Source: Streptomyces sp. NRRL F-5727 (GTDB taxonomy: Bacteria > Actinomycetota > Actinomycetes > Streptomycetales > Streptomycetaceae). From it: DNA of 64,000 bases. The position numbers and the translations under genes are program-made. Below, in pieces: positions 39,753 through 48,811 of the stretch. The notes under the pieces are model-generated. The model saw only the letters and a program-made list of their open reading frames with translations, was not told the DNA's origin and did no database searches. The stretch is from the NCBI RefSeq assembly GCF_000719555.1, contig NZ_JOGX01000012.1, positions 62,001 to 126,000 of the forward strand, in the 5' to 3' direction. Position 1 is the first letter of the stretch, and each line of letters begins with the position of its first letter.

Positions 39753-42572
39753 CTACTCCGGCTTGGCCGCCGCCGTCTTCTTGGCGGCCGCCGTCGTCTT
39801 CTTGGCCGTCGTGGTCTTCTTCGCCGCGGTCTTCTTGGCCGTGGTGGTCTTCTTCGCGGCCGTCTTCTTGGCCGCGGTCTTCTTCGCCGGGGCCTTCTTG
39901 GCGGTCTTCTTCGCCGGGGCCTTGGCCCGCTTCTCGGCGAGCAGCTCGTAGCCGCGCTCGGGCGTGATCGTCTCGACGCTGTCGCCGGTGCGCAGGGTCG
40001 CGTTGGTCTCGCCGTCGGTGACGTACGGGCCGAAGCGGCCGTCCTTGACGACCACGGGCTTCTCGCTGACCGGGTCGGTGCCGAGCTCCTTCAGCGGCGG
40101 CTTGGCGGCGGCCCGGCCCCGCTGCTTGGGCTGGGCGTAGATCGCCAGCGCCTCCTCCAGCGTGATGGTGAAGAGCTGGTCCTCGCTGGTGAGGGACCGC
40201 GAGTCGGTGCCCTTCTTCAGGTACGGGCCGTACCGGCCGTTCTGCGCGGTGATCTCGACGCCCTCGGCGTCGGCGCCGACCACCCGCGGCAGCGACATGA
40301 GCCGGAGGGCATCCTCCAGGGTGACCGTGTCCAGGGACATGGTCTTGAAGAGGGAGGCGGTGCGCGGCTTGACCGCGTTCTTGCCGGTCTTCGGGACGTC
40401 GTCGGGAAGGATCTCGGTGACGTACGGGCCGTACCGGCCGGCCTTGGCGACGATCTGGTGGCCGCTGACCGGGTCGGTGCCCAGCTCGAAGTCGCCGCTC
40501 GGCTTGGCGAGCAGCTCCTCGGCGTACTCGACGGTGAGCTCGTCGGGCGCGAGGTCGTCGGGCACGTCGGCGCGCTGGTGGCCCTCCTGGTCCTTCTCGC
40601 CGCGCTCGACGTACGGGCCGTAGCGGCCGACGCGCAGCACGATGTCGTTGCCGACGGGGAAGGAGGAGATCTCGCGGGCGTCGATGGCGCCGAGGTCGGT
40701 GACCAGCTCCTTGAGGCCGCCGAGGTGGTCGCCGTCGCCGTTGCCGGCGTCGGCGGCACCGCCGGTCGCCCCCTCGCCCTCGCCGAAGTAGAAACGCTTC
40801 AGCCACGGCACGGACTGGGCCTCGCCGCGGGCGATGCGGTCGAGGTCGTCCTCCATCCTGGCGGTGAAGTCGTAGTCGACGAGCCGGCCGAAGTGCTTCT
40901 CCAGCAGGTTGACCACGGCGAAGGAGAGGAAGGACGGCACGAGGGCCGTGCCCTTCTTGAAGACGTAGCCGCGGTCGAGGATGGTGCCGATGATCGAGGC
41001 GTACGTCGACGGGCGGCCGATCTCGCGCTCTTCCAGCTCCTTGACCAGGGTGGCCTCGGTGTAGCGGGCGGGCGGCTTGGTGGCGTGGCCGTCGGCGGTG
41101 ATCTCCTCGGCGGCGAGCGCGTCGCCCTCGGCGACCTGCGGCAGGCGCCGCTCGCGGTCGTCGAGTTCCGCGTTCGGGTCGTCGGCGCCCTCGACGTACG
41201 CCTTCATGAAGCCGTGGAAGGTGATCGTCTTGCCGGAGGCCGAGAACTCGGCGTCGCGGCCGTCGGCGGAGGTGCCGCCGATCTTGACGGTGACCGAGTT
41301 GCCGGTGGCGTCCTTCATCTGGGAGGCGACGGTCCGCTTCCAGATGAGCTCGTACAGCTTGAACTGGTCGCCGGTCAGACCGGTCTCGGCCGGGGTGCGG
41401 AAACGATCACCCGAAGGCCGGATCGCCTCGTGGGCCTCCTGCGCGTTCTTGACCTTGCCGGCGTAGACGCGCGGCTTCTCCGGCAGGTAGTCGGCGCCGT
41501 ACAGCTGCGTCACCTGGGCGCGGGCCGCGGCGACGGCGGTGTCGGAGAGCACGGTGGAGTCCGTACGCATGTAGGTGATGAAGCCGTTCTCGTACAGCTT
41601 CTGCGCCACCTGCATCGTCGCCTTGGCACCGAAGCCGAGCTTGCGGCTGGCCTCCTGCTGGAGGGTGGTGGTGCGGAAGGGCGCGTACGGGGAGCGGCGG
41701 TACGGCTTCGACTCGACCGAGCGGACGGTGAAGCGGGTGTCGGCGAGGGAGGCGGCGAGCGCGCGGGCCTTCTCCTCGTCGAGGTGGAGCACGGTCTCGC
41801 TCTTCAGCCGGCCGTCGGCGCCGAAGTCGCGGCCCTGCGCGACGCGCTTGCCGTCGACCGCGGCGAGCCGGGCGGTGAGGGACGAGGGGTCGGAGGGGTC
41901 GCCGGCGCGGCCGGTGGAGAAGGTGCCGGTGAGGTCCCAGTACTCGGCGGAGCGGAAGGCGATGCGCTCGCGCTCGCGCTCGACGACGAGCCGGGTGGCG
42001 ACGGACTGCACGCGGCCGGCGGAGAGGCCGCGCATGACCTTCTTCCACAGCACCGGGGAGACCTCGTAGCCGTAGAGGCGGTCGAGGATGCGGCGGGTCT
42101 CCTGGGCGTCGACCATCCGCTTGTTCAGCTCGCGCGGGTTGGCGACGGCGGCCTGGATCGCGTCCTTGGTGATCTCGTGGAAGACCATCCGGTGGACCGG
42201 GACCTTGGGCTTGAGGACTTCCTGGAGGTGCCACGCGATGGCCTCGCCCTCGCGGTCCTCATCGGTGGCGAGGAAGAGTTCGTCGGACTCGGCGAGCAGG
42301 TCCTTGAGCTTCTTGACCTGCGCCTTCTTGTCCGCGTTGACGACGTAGATGGGCTGGAAGTCGTGCTCGACGTCGACGCCGAGGCGGCGCACCTCGCCGG
42401 TGTACTTCTCCGGCACCTCGGCGGCGCCGCTGGGGAGGTCACGGATGTGCCCGACGCTCGCCTCGACGACGTAGCCGGGGCCGAGGTAGCCCTTGATCGT
42501 CTTCGCCTTGGCAGGCGACTCGACGATGACGAGTCGGCGGCCGCCGTGTGCGGTCTCGCTGGTCGGGGACAA
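39753..42572 (-). CDS. topA: DNA topoisomerase I
   Basis: Relaxes negative supercoils. It is essential in Streptomyces. It has 939 residues. The Toprim domain starts RLVIVESPAKAKTIKGYLG, with DxD-type residues in LATDEDREGEA. The catalytic tyrosine is in FITYMRTDSTVLSD. Four or five C-terminal repeat domains (GRYGPYV-type: VLRVGRYGPYVERG, KAGRYGPYVTE, QNGRYGPYLKK, KDGRFGPYVTDG) precede a tail of Lys/Ala repeats (PAKKTAKKAPAKKTAAKK and so on). In S. coelicolor this tail raises processivity. It starts with the rare TTG at 42572, preceded by GGAGAG. A 65-residue membrane protein gene lies upstream. Confidence 0.96.
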   Translation of the reverse strand: MSPTSETAHGGRRLVIVESPAKAKTIKGYLGPGYVVEASVGHIRDLPSGAAEVPEKYTGEVRRLGVDVEHDFQPIYVVNADKKAQVKKLKDLLAESDELFLATDEDREGEAIAWHLQEVLKPKVPVHRMVFHEITKDAIQAAVANPRELNKRMVDAQETRRILDRLYGYEVSPVLWKKVMRGLSAGRVQSVATRLVVERERERIAFRSAEYWDLTGTFSTGRAGDPSDPSSLTARLAAVDGKRVAQGRDFGADGRLKSETVLHLDEEKARALAASLADTRFTVRSVESKPYRRSPYAPFRTTTLQQEASRKLGFGAKATMQVAQKLYENGFITYMRTDSTVLSDTAVAAARAQVTQLYGADYLPEKPRVYAGKVKNAQEAHEAIRPSGDRFRTPAETGLTGDQFKLYELIWKRTVASQMKDATGNSVTVKIGGTSADGRDAEFSASGKTITFHGFMKAYVEGADDPNAELDDRERRLPQVAEGDALAAEEITADGHATKPPARYTEATLVKELEEREIGRPSTYASIIGTILDRGYVFKKGTALVPSFLSFAVVNLLEKHFGRLVDYDFTARMEDDLDRIARGEAQSVPWLKRFYFGEGEGATGGAADAGNGDGDHLGGLKELVTDLGAIDAREISSFPVGNDIVLRVGRYGPYVERGEKDQEGHQRADVPDDLAPDELTVEYAEELLAKPSGDFELGTDPVSGHQIVAKAGRYGPYVTEILPDDVPKTGKNAVKPRTASLFKTMSLDTVTLEDALRLMSLPRVVGADAEGVEITAQNGRYGPYLKKGTDSRSLTSEDQLFTITLEEALAIYAQPKQRGRAAAKPPLKELGTDPVSEKPVVVKDGRFGPYVTDGETNATLRTGDSVETITPERGYELLAEKRAKAPAKKTAKKAPAKKTAAKKTAAKKTTTAKKTAAKKTTTAKKTTAAAKKTAAAKPE

Positions 42573-42678
42573 CTTCGCTCTTCTCTCCGGTCGACGCGGT
42601 CTGCGCTGGCACGCACGTCAGCGACACGCATGGTGACGCTGGCGTCGCTGCGGAGTGTGACGGTACAACCCGCCCCCG

Positions 42679-42684
42679 TGTCAA
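42679..42684 (-). promoter_or_regulatory. -35 box of a topA promoter candidate
   Basis: The minus strand has a consensus TTGACA (42684-42679), about 107 bp upstream of the TTG start. Possible -10 boxes are CACACT (19-bp spacer) or TACCGT (13-bp spacer); neither has the standard 17-18 bp. The S. coelicolor topA promoter is known to respond to supercoiling, which atypical spacing would suit. Confidence 0.45.
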
Positions 42685-42810
42685 ACAGGGAAAGCCCGCA
42701 ACGGCCACTCGAACGGTAACCCGACTCCTGCCCTTCCTGCCGCCCGGACTGCCGGACCGGCGGGGCGGTTCGATGTGGGGCGGGTCTCAGCGGGTGGCGC
42801 GACCGGCTGC

Positions 42811-43008
42811 TCAGAGGCGGCCGAAGCACCAGAGGCCGAGGCCCAGGAAGAGCGCCCCGGCGAGGCCCGCGAAGGCGGCGGCGGCGCGGGGCGCGACGCC
42901 GAGCGCGACCGGCTCGCCCTGCCGGACCCGGACGGTGGTCCACAGCAGCAGCGCGCCTCCGAACAGCGTGAACGCCGCCCCCGCGAAGATCGCCGGCCCG
43001 CTCTCCAT
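42811..43008 (-). CDS. small two-helix membrane protein upstream of topA
   Basis: A 65-residue protein. Two hydrophobic helices (about residues 5-26 and 41-62) flank a short charged loop (VRVRQGEPVALGVAPR). There is no known domain. The start is the ATG at 43008, with GTAAGGGC immediately upstream. It lies 238 bp upstream of topA and 219 bp downstream of the methyltransferase, and I recall small membrane proteins at this place in other Streptomyces. It probably sits in the membrane. The function is unknown. Confidence 0.65.
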   Translation of the reverse strand: MESGPAIFAGAAFTLFGGALLLWTTVRVRQGEPVALGVAPRAAAAFAGLAGALFLGLGLWCFGRL

Positions 43009-43227
43009 GCCCTTACCCGCTTCCCGTCCCGGCGCCGTACCCGCGCGGTGTCCGTCTCCCTGAGGTGTCCTGGAAGGGAGGCTGACACCTCACGGCGTCA
43101 GGGACGCGAATTCCGGGTGAACGACGCGGGCCGGGCCGTACGGTTTCACGAAGATGGCCGGTAGTGCCCCACTACTCCGGCGCTGCTCCGCGGGCTGCTC
43201 CGGGGCTGCTCCGCGGCCGCTCCGGGG

Positions 43228-44790
43228 CTACTCCGCGGCCGGCTTCTCGTCCGGAAGCAGCGACTCCGGAGTGAGGAAGCCCTCCTCCACGAGGAGGCGG
43301 ATGGACTGCGGCGTGCGGTCCCGCAGCAGCACCGGGTCCTCGCCCATGAGCTGGGCGATCGCGTCGAGGATCCGGCCGGCGCTGAGGGTGCCGTCGCAGA
43401 CGCCCGCGAAACCGGCGCCCACGTGGTCGACCCGGGTGGCGCGGCGCATGCCCCGGTTCTGCCGCAGGACGACGTGCTCGGGGTCCTCGGCGCCGGGCAG
43501 CCCGACCTGCTCCTGGACCACCTCGGGGGCGAGCGTGAAGCTGTCCGCGAGCAGGGCGGCGTCGTCGTGGGTGCGGAGGTAGTCCTGGCGCTCGAAGTGG
43601 GCGCGGACGGCCGGCCCGAGCGGCTGTTCGACGGGGTGCGGCCACTCCTCGATGACGATCGACGGCTCGGCTTTCCCGGCGGCCACCGCCGGGTCGCGCC
43701 GCAGGGTGATCCAGCCGAAGCCGATCGACCGGGTGCCGCTCGCCTCGAAGGCGTCCAGCCAGCGGTCGTACGCCGCCCGGTACGCCTCCGGGTCGCCGCG
43801 GTGGTCGCCGCTGTCGCGCAGCCAGAGCTCGGTGTACTGGGTGACGTCCTGCACCTCGCGCTGGACGATCCAGGCGTCGCAGCCACGCGGCACCCAGGAC
43901 CGGAGCCGGTCCTGCCAGTCCTCGCCGTCGACGTGCTGCCAGTTGGCGAGGAACTGGGCGTACCCGCCGTCGTTCAGCCGCTCGCCGGCCTGCTGGACGA
44001 GGGTGCGGCACAGGTCGTCGCCGCTCATCCCGCCGTCCCGGTAGGTGAGGCCGGAGCCGGGGGAGATCACGAACGGCGGGTTGGAGACGATCAGGTCGTA
44101 CGTGTCGCCGTCGACCGGCTCGTACAGCGAGCCCTCCAGGAGTTCGGCCTCACGGGCCCCGGAGAGGGCGAGGGTCAGCCTCGTGAACTCCAGCGCCCGC
44201 GGGTTGAGGTCGGTGGCGGTGACCAGGGTGCTGTGCTGGGCGGCGTGCAGGGCCTGGATGCCGGAGCCGGTGCCGAGGTCGAGCGCGGCGGCGACCGGGG
44301 TGCGGACGGTGATGCCGGCGAGCGTGGTGGAGGCGCCGCCGACGCCGAGGACGACGCCCTCCTCCTTCGAGCCGATGCCGCCGGCGCCGCCGACGGCACA
44401 GCCCAGGTCGGAGACGATGAACCAGTCCTCGCCGTCCGGGCCGCCGTACGGCCGCACGTCGACGGTGGCGCGCACGGCGCCGTCCTCCTCGACCACCCAG
44501 CCGTCGGCCAGGGCCTCCTCCAGCGGGAGGGCGGCGGCGGCCCGGGCGGGCTCGACGGCCCGCTGGAGCAGGAAGAGCCGGACGAGGGTCTCCAGCGGGG
44601 AGTCGCCGCGGGTGGCGCGCAGGGCGGGCACGGTCTCGCTGCGGGCGAGCGCCGCGTAGGCGGCGGCGCCGAGCCGGTCGAGCAGACCGTCGGCGGTGAA
44701 GTCCGCGGCGAGCAGGGCCTCGCGCAGACGGTCGGCGTGCGCGGGCACCGGAAGGCTGGTGGTCAGGCTAGTCGTACTCACGGTCTCCAT
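43228..44790 (-). CDS. class I SAM-dependent methyltransferase with N-terminal DUF7059-type domain
   Basis: A 520-residue protein. The N-terminal 150 residues are helical (LREALLAADFTADGLLDRLGAAAYAAL), of the kind annotated as DUF7059. The methyltransferase core has motif I ALDLGTGSGIQALHAAQH (about residue 185), motif II TATDLNPRALEFTRL, and NPPF in YDLIVSNPPFVIS, the signature of PrmC/HemK and RlmG-type N-methyltransferases that modify glutamine or nucleobase nitrogen. The C-terminal 200 residues are specific to this actinobacterial family. The start is the ATG at 44790. The target is unknown. The 241 bp upstream carry a 27-bp repeat array and a strong terminator. Confidence 0.88.
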   Translation of the reverse strand: METVSTTSLTTSLPVPAHADRLREALLAADFTADGLLDRLGAAAYAALARSETVPALRATRGDSPLETLVRLFLLQRAVEPARAAAALPLEEALADGWVVEEDGAVRATVDVRPYGGPDGEDWFIVSDLGCAVGGAGGIGSKEEGVVLGVGGASTTLAGITVRTPVAAALDLGTGSGIQALHAAQHSTLVTATDLNPRALEFTRLTLALSGAREAELLEGSLYEPVDGDTYDLIVSNPPFVISPGSGLTYRDGGMSGDDLCRTLVQQAGERLNDGGYAQFLANWQHVDGEDWQDRLRSWVPRGCDAWIVQREVQDVTQYTELWLRDSGDHRGDPEAYRAAYDRWLDAFEASGTRSIGFGWITLRRDPAVAAGKAEPSIVIEEWPHPVEQPLGPAVRAHFERQDYLRTHDDAALLADSFTLAPEVVQEQVGLPGAEDPEHVVLRQNRGMRRATRVDHVGAGFAGVCDGTLSAGRILDAIAQLMGEDPVLLRDRTPQSIRLLVEEGFLTPESLLPDEKPAAE

Positions 44791-44863
44791 TGTGACGGCC
44801 GCCACCGACAACCCGGACACCGACAGCCCGGCAACCGGGGCCCGCCGCCCGAACGACGACTCT

Positions 44864-44976
44864 GACGACCCCGACGGTCCGGACGGCGCTGATGGCCCTG
44901 ACGACCCCGACGGTCCGGACGGCCCTGACGACCCCGGCGGTCCGGACGGCGCTGACGACCCGGCGGTCCGGACAGC
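44864..44976. repeat. 27-bp minisatellite upstream of the methyltransferase gene
   Basis: GACGACCCCGACGGTCCGG recurs at 44864, 44900, 44927 and 44954 (later copies with CGGCGGT). The periods are 36, 27 and 27 bp; the first includes an extra 9 bp. The array lies in the 5' gap of the methyltransferase gene, so it may alter promoter spacing. Encoded in any frame it gives only low-complexity Asp/Pro/Gly or Ser/Gly/Pro, and there is no other sign of a gene. Confidence 0.8.
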
Positions 44977-44980
44977 GTGT

Positions 44981-45010
44981 CGGCCGGCCCCGGGTGCCCG
45001 GGGCCGGCCG
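44981..45010 (-). terminator. terminator after the small lipoprotein gene
   Basis: GGCCGGCCCCGGG and CCCGGGGCCGGCC pair perfectly with only TG between them (real loop a few bases more), 20-50 bp past the stop at 45032. A very stable hairpin on the downstream side of the lipoprotein gene. Confidence 0.8.
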
Positions 45011-45031
45011 GCGCGAACGCCTCTGCGGGGG

Positions 45032-45685
45032 TTACGACTCCGAGGACGCGGACGCCTTCGCCTTCGGCGAGGCCGAGGTGGTGGGCGTGGCCGTGCCGCC
45101 CGCCTTCGGGGAGGCGGAGCCGGACGGCGTCTTCGGCACCGACGGGGTCGGCTTCTGGCAGCCCGGCTGCTTGGCCATGGCCTGGCCCAGCTCGCCGTTC
45201 TCCAGGTTGGCCAGCGCGTTCTGGTCCATCTTCTCGATCTTGGTGAGGCCGTCGGCGACGTCCTTCAGCCCCTCGGCGAACTTCTGCTGGTTCGTCGGGT
45301 CGAGCGCGTCGACCTGCTTCTTCAGCCCGTCGTAGGCGAGCGCGGTCGCGTTGAGCTCCGCGATGACGTCCTTCTGGACCTTCTCGCCGTTCTCGATCGG
45401 CGGGACGCCGGCCGTCTCCACGGCCTTGGCGAGCGCCCGGTCGGCGTCCGCGATGTCCTTGAACGCCTTGGAGTCGGCGGCCTGGATCTCCGCCGGACGA
45501 CTGTCGGCCGCGGTCGAGATGATGATCTGGTGGGCGTCGGCCCGCTTCTGGATCTGCGGCTTCGCCTGGTCGCAGAACGACTTGGCCCAGTCGTTGACCT
45601 TGTCGCCCTCGTCGTCGCTGCAGCCGGACAGCACGAGCACCAGTACCGCACCGCCGGACAGCGCTGCCGCAAGCTTCTTGTTCAC
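45032..45685 (-). CDS. small lipoprotein, helical, unknown function
   Basis: A 217-residue exported protein. The signal peptide KKLAAALSGGAVLVLVLSGC ends in a lipobox (Cys about residue 22). A helical domain of about 135 residues follows (DKVNDWAKSFCDQAKPQIQKRADAHQ, in part) with one Cys pair candidate (SFCDQ and KQPGCQ). A Ser/Pro/Thr/Ala tail completes it. The GTG start at 45685 follows GGAAGGGA by 8 nt. The family is common in Streptomyces beside hppA. No enzymatic motif is seen. Confidence 0.82.
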   Translation of the reverse strand: MNKKLAAALSGGAVLVLVLSGCSDDEGDKVNDWAKSFCDQAKPQIQKRADAHQIIISTAADSRPAEIQAADSKAFKDIADADRALAKAVETAGVPPIENGEKVQKDVIAELNATALAYDGLKKQVDALDPTNQQKFAEGLKDVADGLTKIEKMDQNALANLENGELGQAMAKQPGCQKPTPSVPKTPSGSASPKAGGTATPTTSASPKAKASASSES

Positions 45686-45847
45686 CGGATCGGTCCCTTC
45701 CAAGACTCTCGGCCCCGGAACATACACGCCGCGCGGACGACTTCCACCTTTCGTGCGAGGGATTCCTCCCGTGTTGAATCCGTTTGAACCAAGCGGCGCC
45801 GGGCCTCCGGGGGACCCGCGCGACCCGGAAATGAGACGGACGCCACG

Positions 45848-48181
45848 TCAGGCGACGGCCACCGGACGCCGCTTGGAGGCGCGGACGGCGACCGTCACCA
45901 CGAGCAGCGCCAGGACCGCGATCCCGGCCCGCGCCCAGGCGTTCGCGTCCTCGCCGTAGCAGAACCGCACCACCGCCGGGGCGATCAGCAGCGCCACCAG
46001 GTTCATCACCTTCAGGAGCGGGTTGATCGCCGGCCCCGCGGTGTCCTTGAACGGGTCGCCCACCGTGTCGCCGATCACCGTCGCCTCGTGCGCCGGACTG
46101 CCCTTGCCGCCGTGGTTGCCGTCCTCGACCAGCTTCTTCGCGTTGTCCCAGGCGCCACCGGAGTTGGCGAGGAAGACCGCCATCAGGGCGCCGGTGCCGA
46201 TCGCCCCGGCGAGATAGGCGCCGAGCGGGCCGACGCCGAGCGCGAAGCCGACGGCGACCGGGGCGGTGACGGCGAGCAGCCCGGGCGTGGCGAGTTCGCG
46301 CAGCGCGTCCCGGGTGCAGATGTCGACGACCCGCCCGTACTCGGGGAGTTCGCTGCCGTCCATGATCCCGGGGTGCTCGCGGAACTGCCGCCGCACCTCG
46401 TACACCACCGAACCGGCCGACCGGGAGACGGCGTTGACGGCCAGTCCGGAGAAGAGGAAGACGACGGAGGCGCCGACGATCAGCCCGACGAGGTTGTTGG
46501 GCTGGGAGATGTCCATGGAGAGGCTCAGCTCGCCGGCCTTCGCGCCGACCTCGGCGACCGAGGTGGCGATGGCCTCCCGGTACGAGCCGAAGAGCGCGGC
46601 GGCGGCCAGGACGGCGGTCGCGATCGCGATGCCCTTGGTGATCGCCTTGGTGGTGTTGCCGACCGCGTCCAGCTCGGTGAGGACCTGCGCGCCGGCGCCC
46701 CTGACCTCCCCGGACATCTCCGCGATGCCCTGCGCGTTGTCGGCGACCGGGCCGAAGGTGTCCATGGCGACGATCACGCCGACCGTGGTGAGCAGCCCCG
46801 TCCCGGCGAGCGCGACCGCGAAGAGCGCCAGCATCACGGAGGCGCCGCCGAGCAGGAAGGCCCCGTAGACGGAGAGGGCGATGAGCAGCGCCGCGTACAC
46901 GGCTGACTCCAGGCCGATGGCGACGCCGGCGAGGACGACGGTGGCGGGGCCGGTGAGCGCGGACCTGCCGATGTCCTGGACGGGCCGGCGGCCGGTCTCG
47001 GTGAAGTAGCCGGTGAGCCGCTGGATGAGCGCGGCGAGCAGGATCCCGATGGCGACGGCGACGAGGGCGAGGACCCGGGGGTCGCCGTCGTGCCCGGTCA
47101 GTCCCGGTTCGGTGACGCCGGCCAGTCCGGCGTAGGACGACGGCAGGTAGACGAAGGCGGCGACCGCGACGAGCACCAGGGAGACGACGGCGGAGACGAA
47201 GAAGCCGCGGTCGACGGCGCGCATCCCGCCGTGGTCGGAGCGCCGGGGGGCGACGGAGAGGATGCCGATGACGGCGGTGAGGACCCCGATCGCGGGCACG
47301 ATCAGCGGGAAGACCAGACCGTGGTCGCCGAAGGCGGCCTTGCCGAGGATGAGCGCGGCGACGAGGGTGACGGCGTACGACTCGAAGAGGTCCGCGGCCA
47401 TGCCCGCGCAGTCCCCGACGTTGTCGCCCACGTTGTCGGCGATGGTGGCGGCGTTGCGCGGGTCGTCCTCGGGGATGCCCTTCTCGACCTTGCCGACCAG
47501 GTCGGCGCCGACGTCGGCGGCCTTGGTGAAGATGCCGCCGCCGACCCGCATGAACATGGCGATGAGGGCGGCGCCGAGGCCGAAGCCCTCCAGGACCTTG
47601 GGCGCGTCGGCGGCGTAGACGAGGACGACGCAGGCCGCGCCGAGCAGGCCGAGACCGACCGTGCACATGCCGACGACGCCGCCGGTACGGAAGGCGATCC
47701 GCATGGCCCGGCGGGCGGCCTCCGCGGGGTCCTGTCCGGGTTCGCCGGGGGCCGGGGCGGCCTCCCGGGCGGCCGCCGCGACCCGGACGTTGGCCCGTAC
47801 GGCCAGCCGCATCCCGACGTATCCGGTGACCGCCGAGAACAACGCCCCGACCAGGAAGAACAGCGAACGGCCGGCCCGCTGCGACCAGGAGTCGGCGGGC
47901 AGCGCCATCAGGAGGAGGAAGACGACGACGGCGAAGAGGCCGATGGTGCGCAGCTGGCGGGCGAGGTAGGCGTTGGCGCCCTCCTGCACGGCGGCGGCGA
48001 TCCGCCGCATCACCGGGGTGCCCTCGTCGGCCTTGAGCACCTGGCGGCCGAAGAGCCGGGCGGTGACCAGTGCGGCGAGGGCGACACCGGCGACGACGGC
48101 GACGATCGTCCGGTTCCCGCTGGTGAGCACCGCCGCGGCAAGGGCGGCGGGTGCCTGGGCCAATTCCGGTTCCGGGTCCAT
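45848..48181 (-). CDS. hppA: proton-translocating membrane pyrophosphatase, K+-independent type
   Basis: Membrane enzyme with about 16 helices that pumps protons using pyrophosphate. It has about 777 residues. The catalytic signature is GGGIFTKAADVGADLVGKVE (about residues 220-239), with DNVGDNVGD downstream and a matching second acidic cluster near the end (VIGDTVGDPFKDTAGPAINPLLKV). The K+-dependence determinant reads GNTTKAITKG: a lysine where K+-dependent enzymes have alanine, which marks the K+-independent class. I use the ATG at 48181; a GTG at 48187 would add two residues. No good ribosome site is seen. It provides a backup proton motive force alongside the soluble enzyme (ppa, 5379). 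Confidence 0.94.
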   Translation of the reverse strand: MDPEPELAQAPAALAAAVLTSGNRTIVAVVAGVALAALVTARLFGRQVLKADEGTPVMRRIAAAVQEGANAYLARQLRTIGLFAVVVFLLLMALPADSWSQRAGRSLFFLVGALFSAVTGYVGMRLAVRANVRVAAAAREAAPAPGEPGQDPAEAARRAMRIAFRTGGVVGMCTVGLGLLGAACVVLVYAADAPKVLEGFGLGAALIAMFMRVGGGIFTKAADVGADLVGKVEKGIPEDDPRNAATIADNVGDNVGDCAGMAADLFESYAVTLVAALILGKAAFGDHGLVFPLIVPAIGVLTAVIGILSVAPRRSDHGGMRAVDRGFFVSAVVSLVLVAVAAFVYLPSSYAGLAGVTEPGLTGHDGDPRVLALVAVAIGILLAALIQRLTGYFTETGRRPVQDIGRSALTGPATVVLAGVAIGLESAVYAALLIALSVYGAFLLGGASVMLALFAVALAGTGLLTTVGVIVAMDTFGPVADNAQGIAEMSGEVRGAGAQVLTELDAVGNTTKAITKGIAIATAVLAAAALFGSYREAIATSVAEVGAKAGELSLSMDISQPNNLVGLIVGASVVFLFSGLAVNAVSRSAGSVVYEVRRQFREHPGIMDGSELPEYGRVVDICTRDALRELATPGLLAVTAPVAVGFALGVGPLGAYLAGAIGTGALMAVFLANSGGAWDNAKKLVEDGNHGGKGSPAHEATVIGDTVGDPFKDTAGPAINPLLKVMNLVALLIAPAVVRFCYGEDANAWARAGIAVLALLVVTVAVRASKRRPVAVA

Positions 48182-48280
48182 GAGCACGGATCATAGGCAC
48201 CCGAAGCAGGACAAACCTGCTCCCCGGGGCGGCACCCCGCCGGAATCCATCGATTGCCCCGGGGCACGGCCCCCGACGCG

Positions 48281-48316
48281 CGAAGAGGCCCTGCCGTGTG
48301 CGGCAGGGCCTCTTCG
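48281..48316. terminator. terminator between hppA promoter region and the anti-sigma gene
   Basis: CGAAGAGGCCCTGCCG (48281-48296), TGTG loop, CGGCAGGGCCTCTTCG (48301-48316): a perfect 16-bp stem. It follows the stop of the RsbW-like gene by 24 bp on the minus strand and insulates hppA. Confidence 0.9.
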
Positions 48317-48339
48317 TGTACGTCTCTGGGGGCGCGGCG

Positions 48340-48798
48340 TCAGGACAGGACGTCGACGTCCGCCTCCGCCGGGGTGGTGGGCCAGCTCATCCGGATGGTG
48401 CCGCCGTCCTCGCCGGCGGTCACCTCGACGTCGTCGACGAGCCCGCGGATCACCGCGAGACCCATCTCGTCCTCGGCACCGGTGTCGTCGAGCTCCTCGG
48501 GCGGCGCCTCGGCGCGCGCGCCGGGAACACCGCCCGCCGCGCCCGCACCGGGCACCTCGTCGCCGACCTCGATGGAGAACGTCTTCTCCTCCTCGGTCAG
48601 CACGACCCGGATGGGCGTGGTGAGGCCGTTGCTGCGGTGCAGCCCGACCGCACGGGAACACGCCTCGCCGACGGCGAGCCGCACCTCGTCGAGAACCGCC
48701 TCGTCCACCCCGGCCCGGCGGGCGACCGCGGCCGCCACCAGGCGGGCCGTGCGGACGTGCTCGGGCTGGGCACTGAAGCGGAGTTCAACGGTGGCCAT
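48340..48798 (-). CDS. RsbW-like anti-sigma factor / ATP-binding partner of BldG
   Basis: A 152-residue Bergerat-fold protein: N box DEVRLAVGEACSRAV (about residues 37-51) and G1-like DEMGLAVIRGLVDDV near residue 110, separated by a Pro/Gly/Ala-rich insertion. It lies 13 bp downstream of bldG on the same strand. In S. coelicolor the matching gene (SCO3548) encodes an anti-sigma factor that binds BldG. The DxGxG motif is altered (DEMGLAV), so kinase activity is uncertain. The start is the ATG at 48798. Confidence 0.9.
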   Translation of the reverse strand: MATVELRFSAQPEHVRTARLVAAAVARRAGVDEAVLDEVRLAVGEACSRAVGLHRSNGLTTPIRVVLTEEEKTFSIEVGDEVPGAGAAGGVPGARAEAPPEELDDTGAEDEMGLAVIRGLVDDVEVTAGEDGGTIRMSWPTTPAEADVDVLS

Positions 48799-48811
48799 GG
48801 GATCCCCCCGG

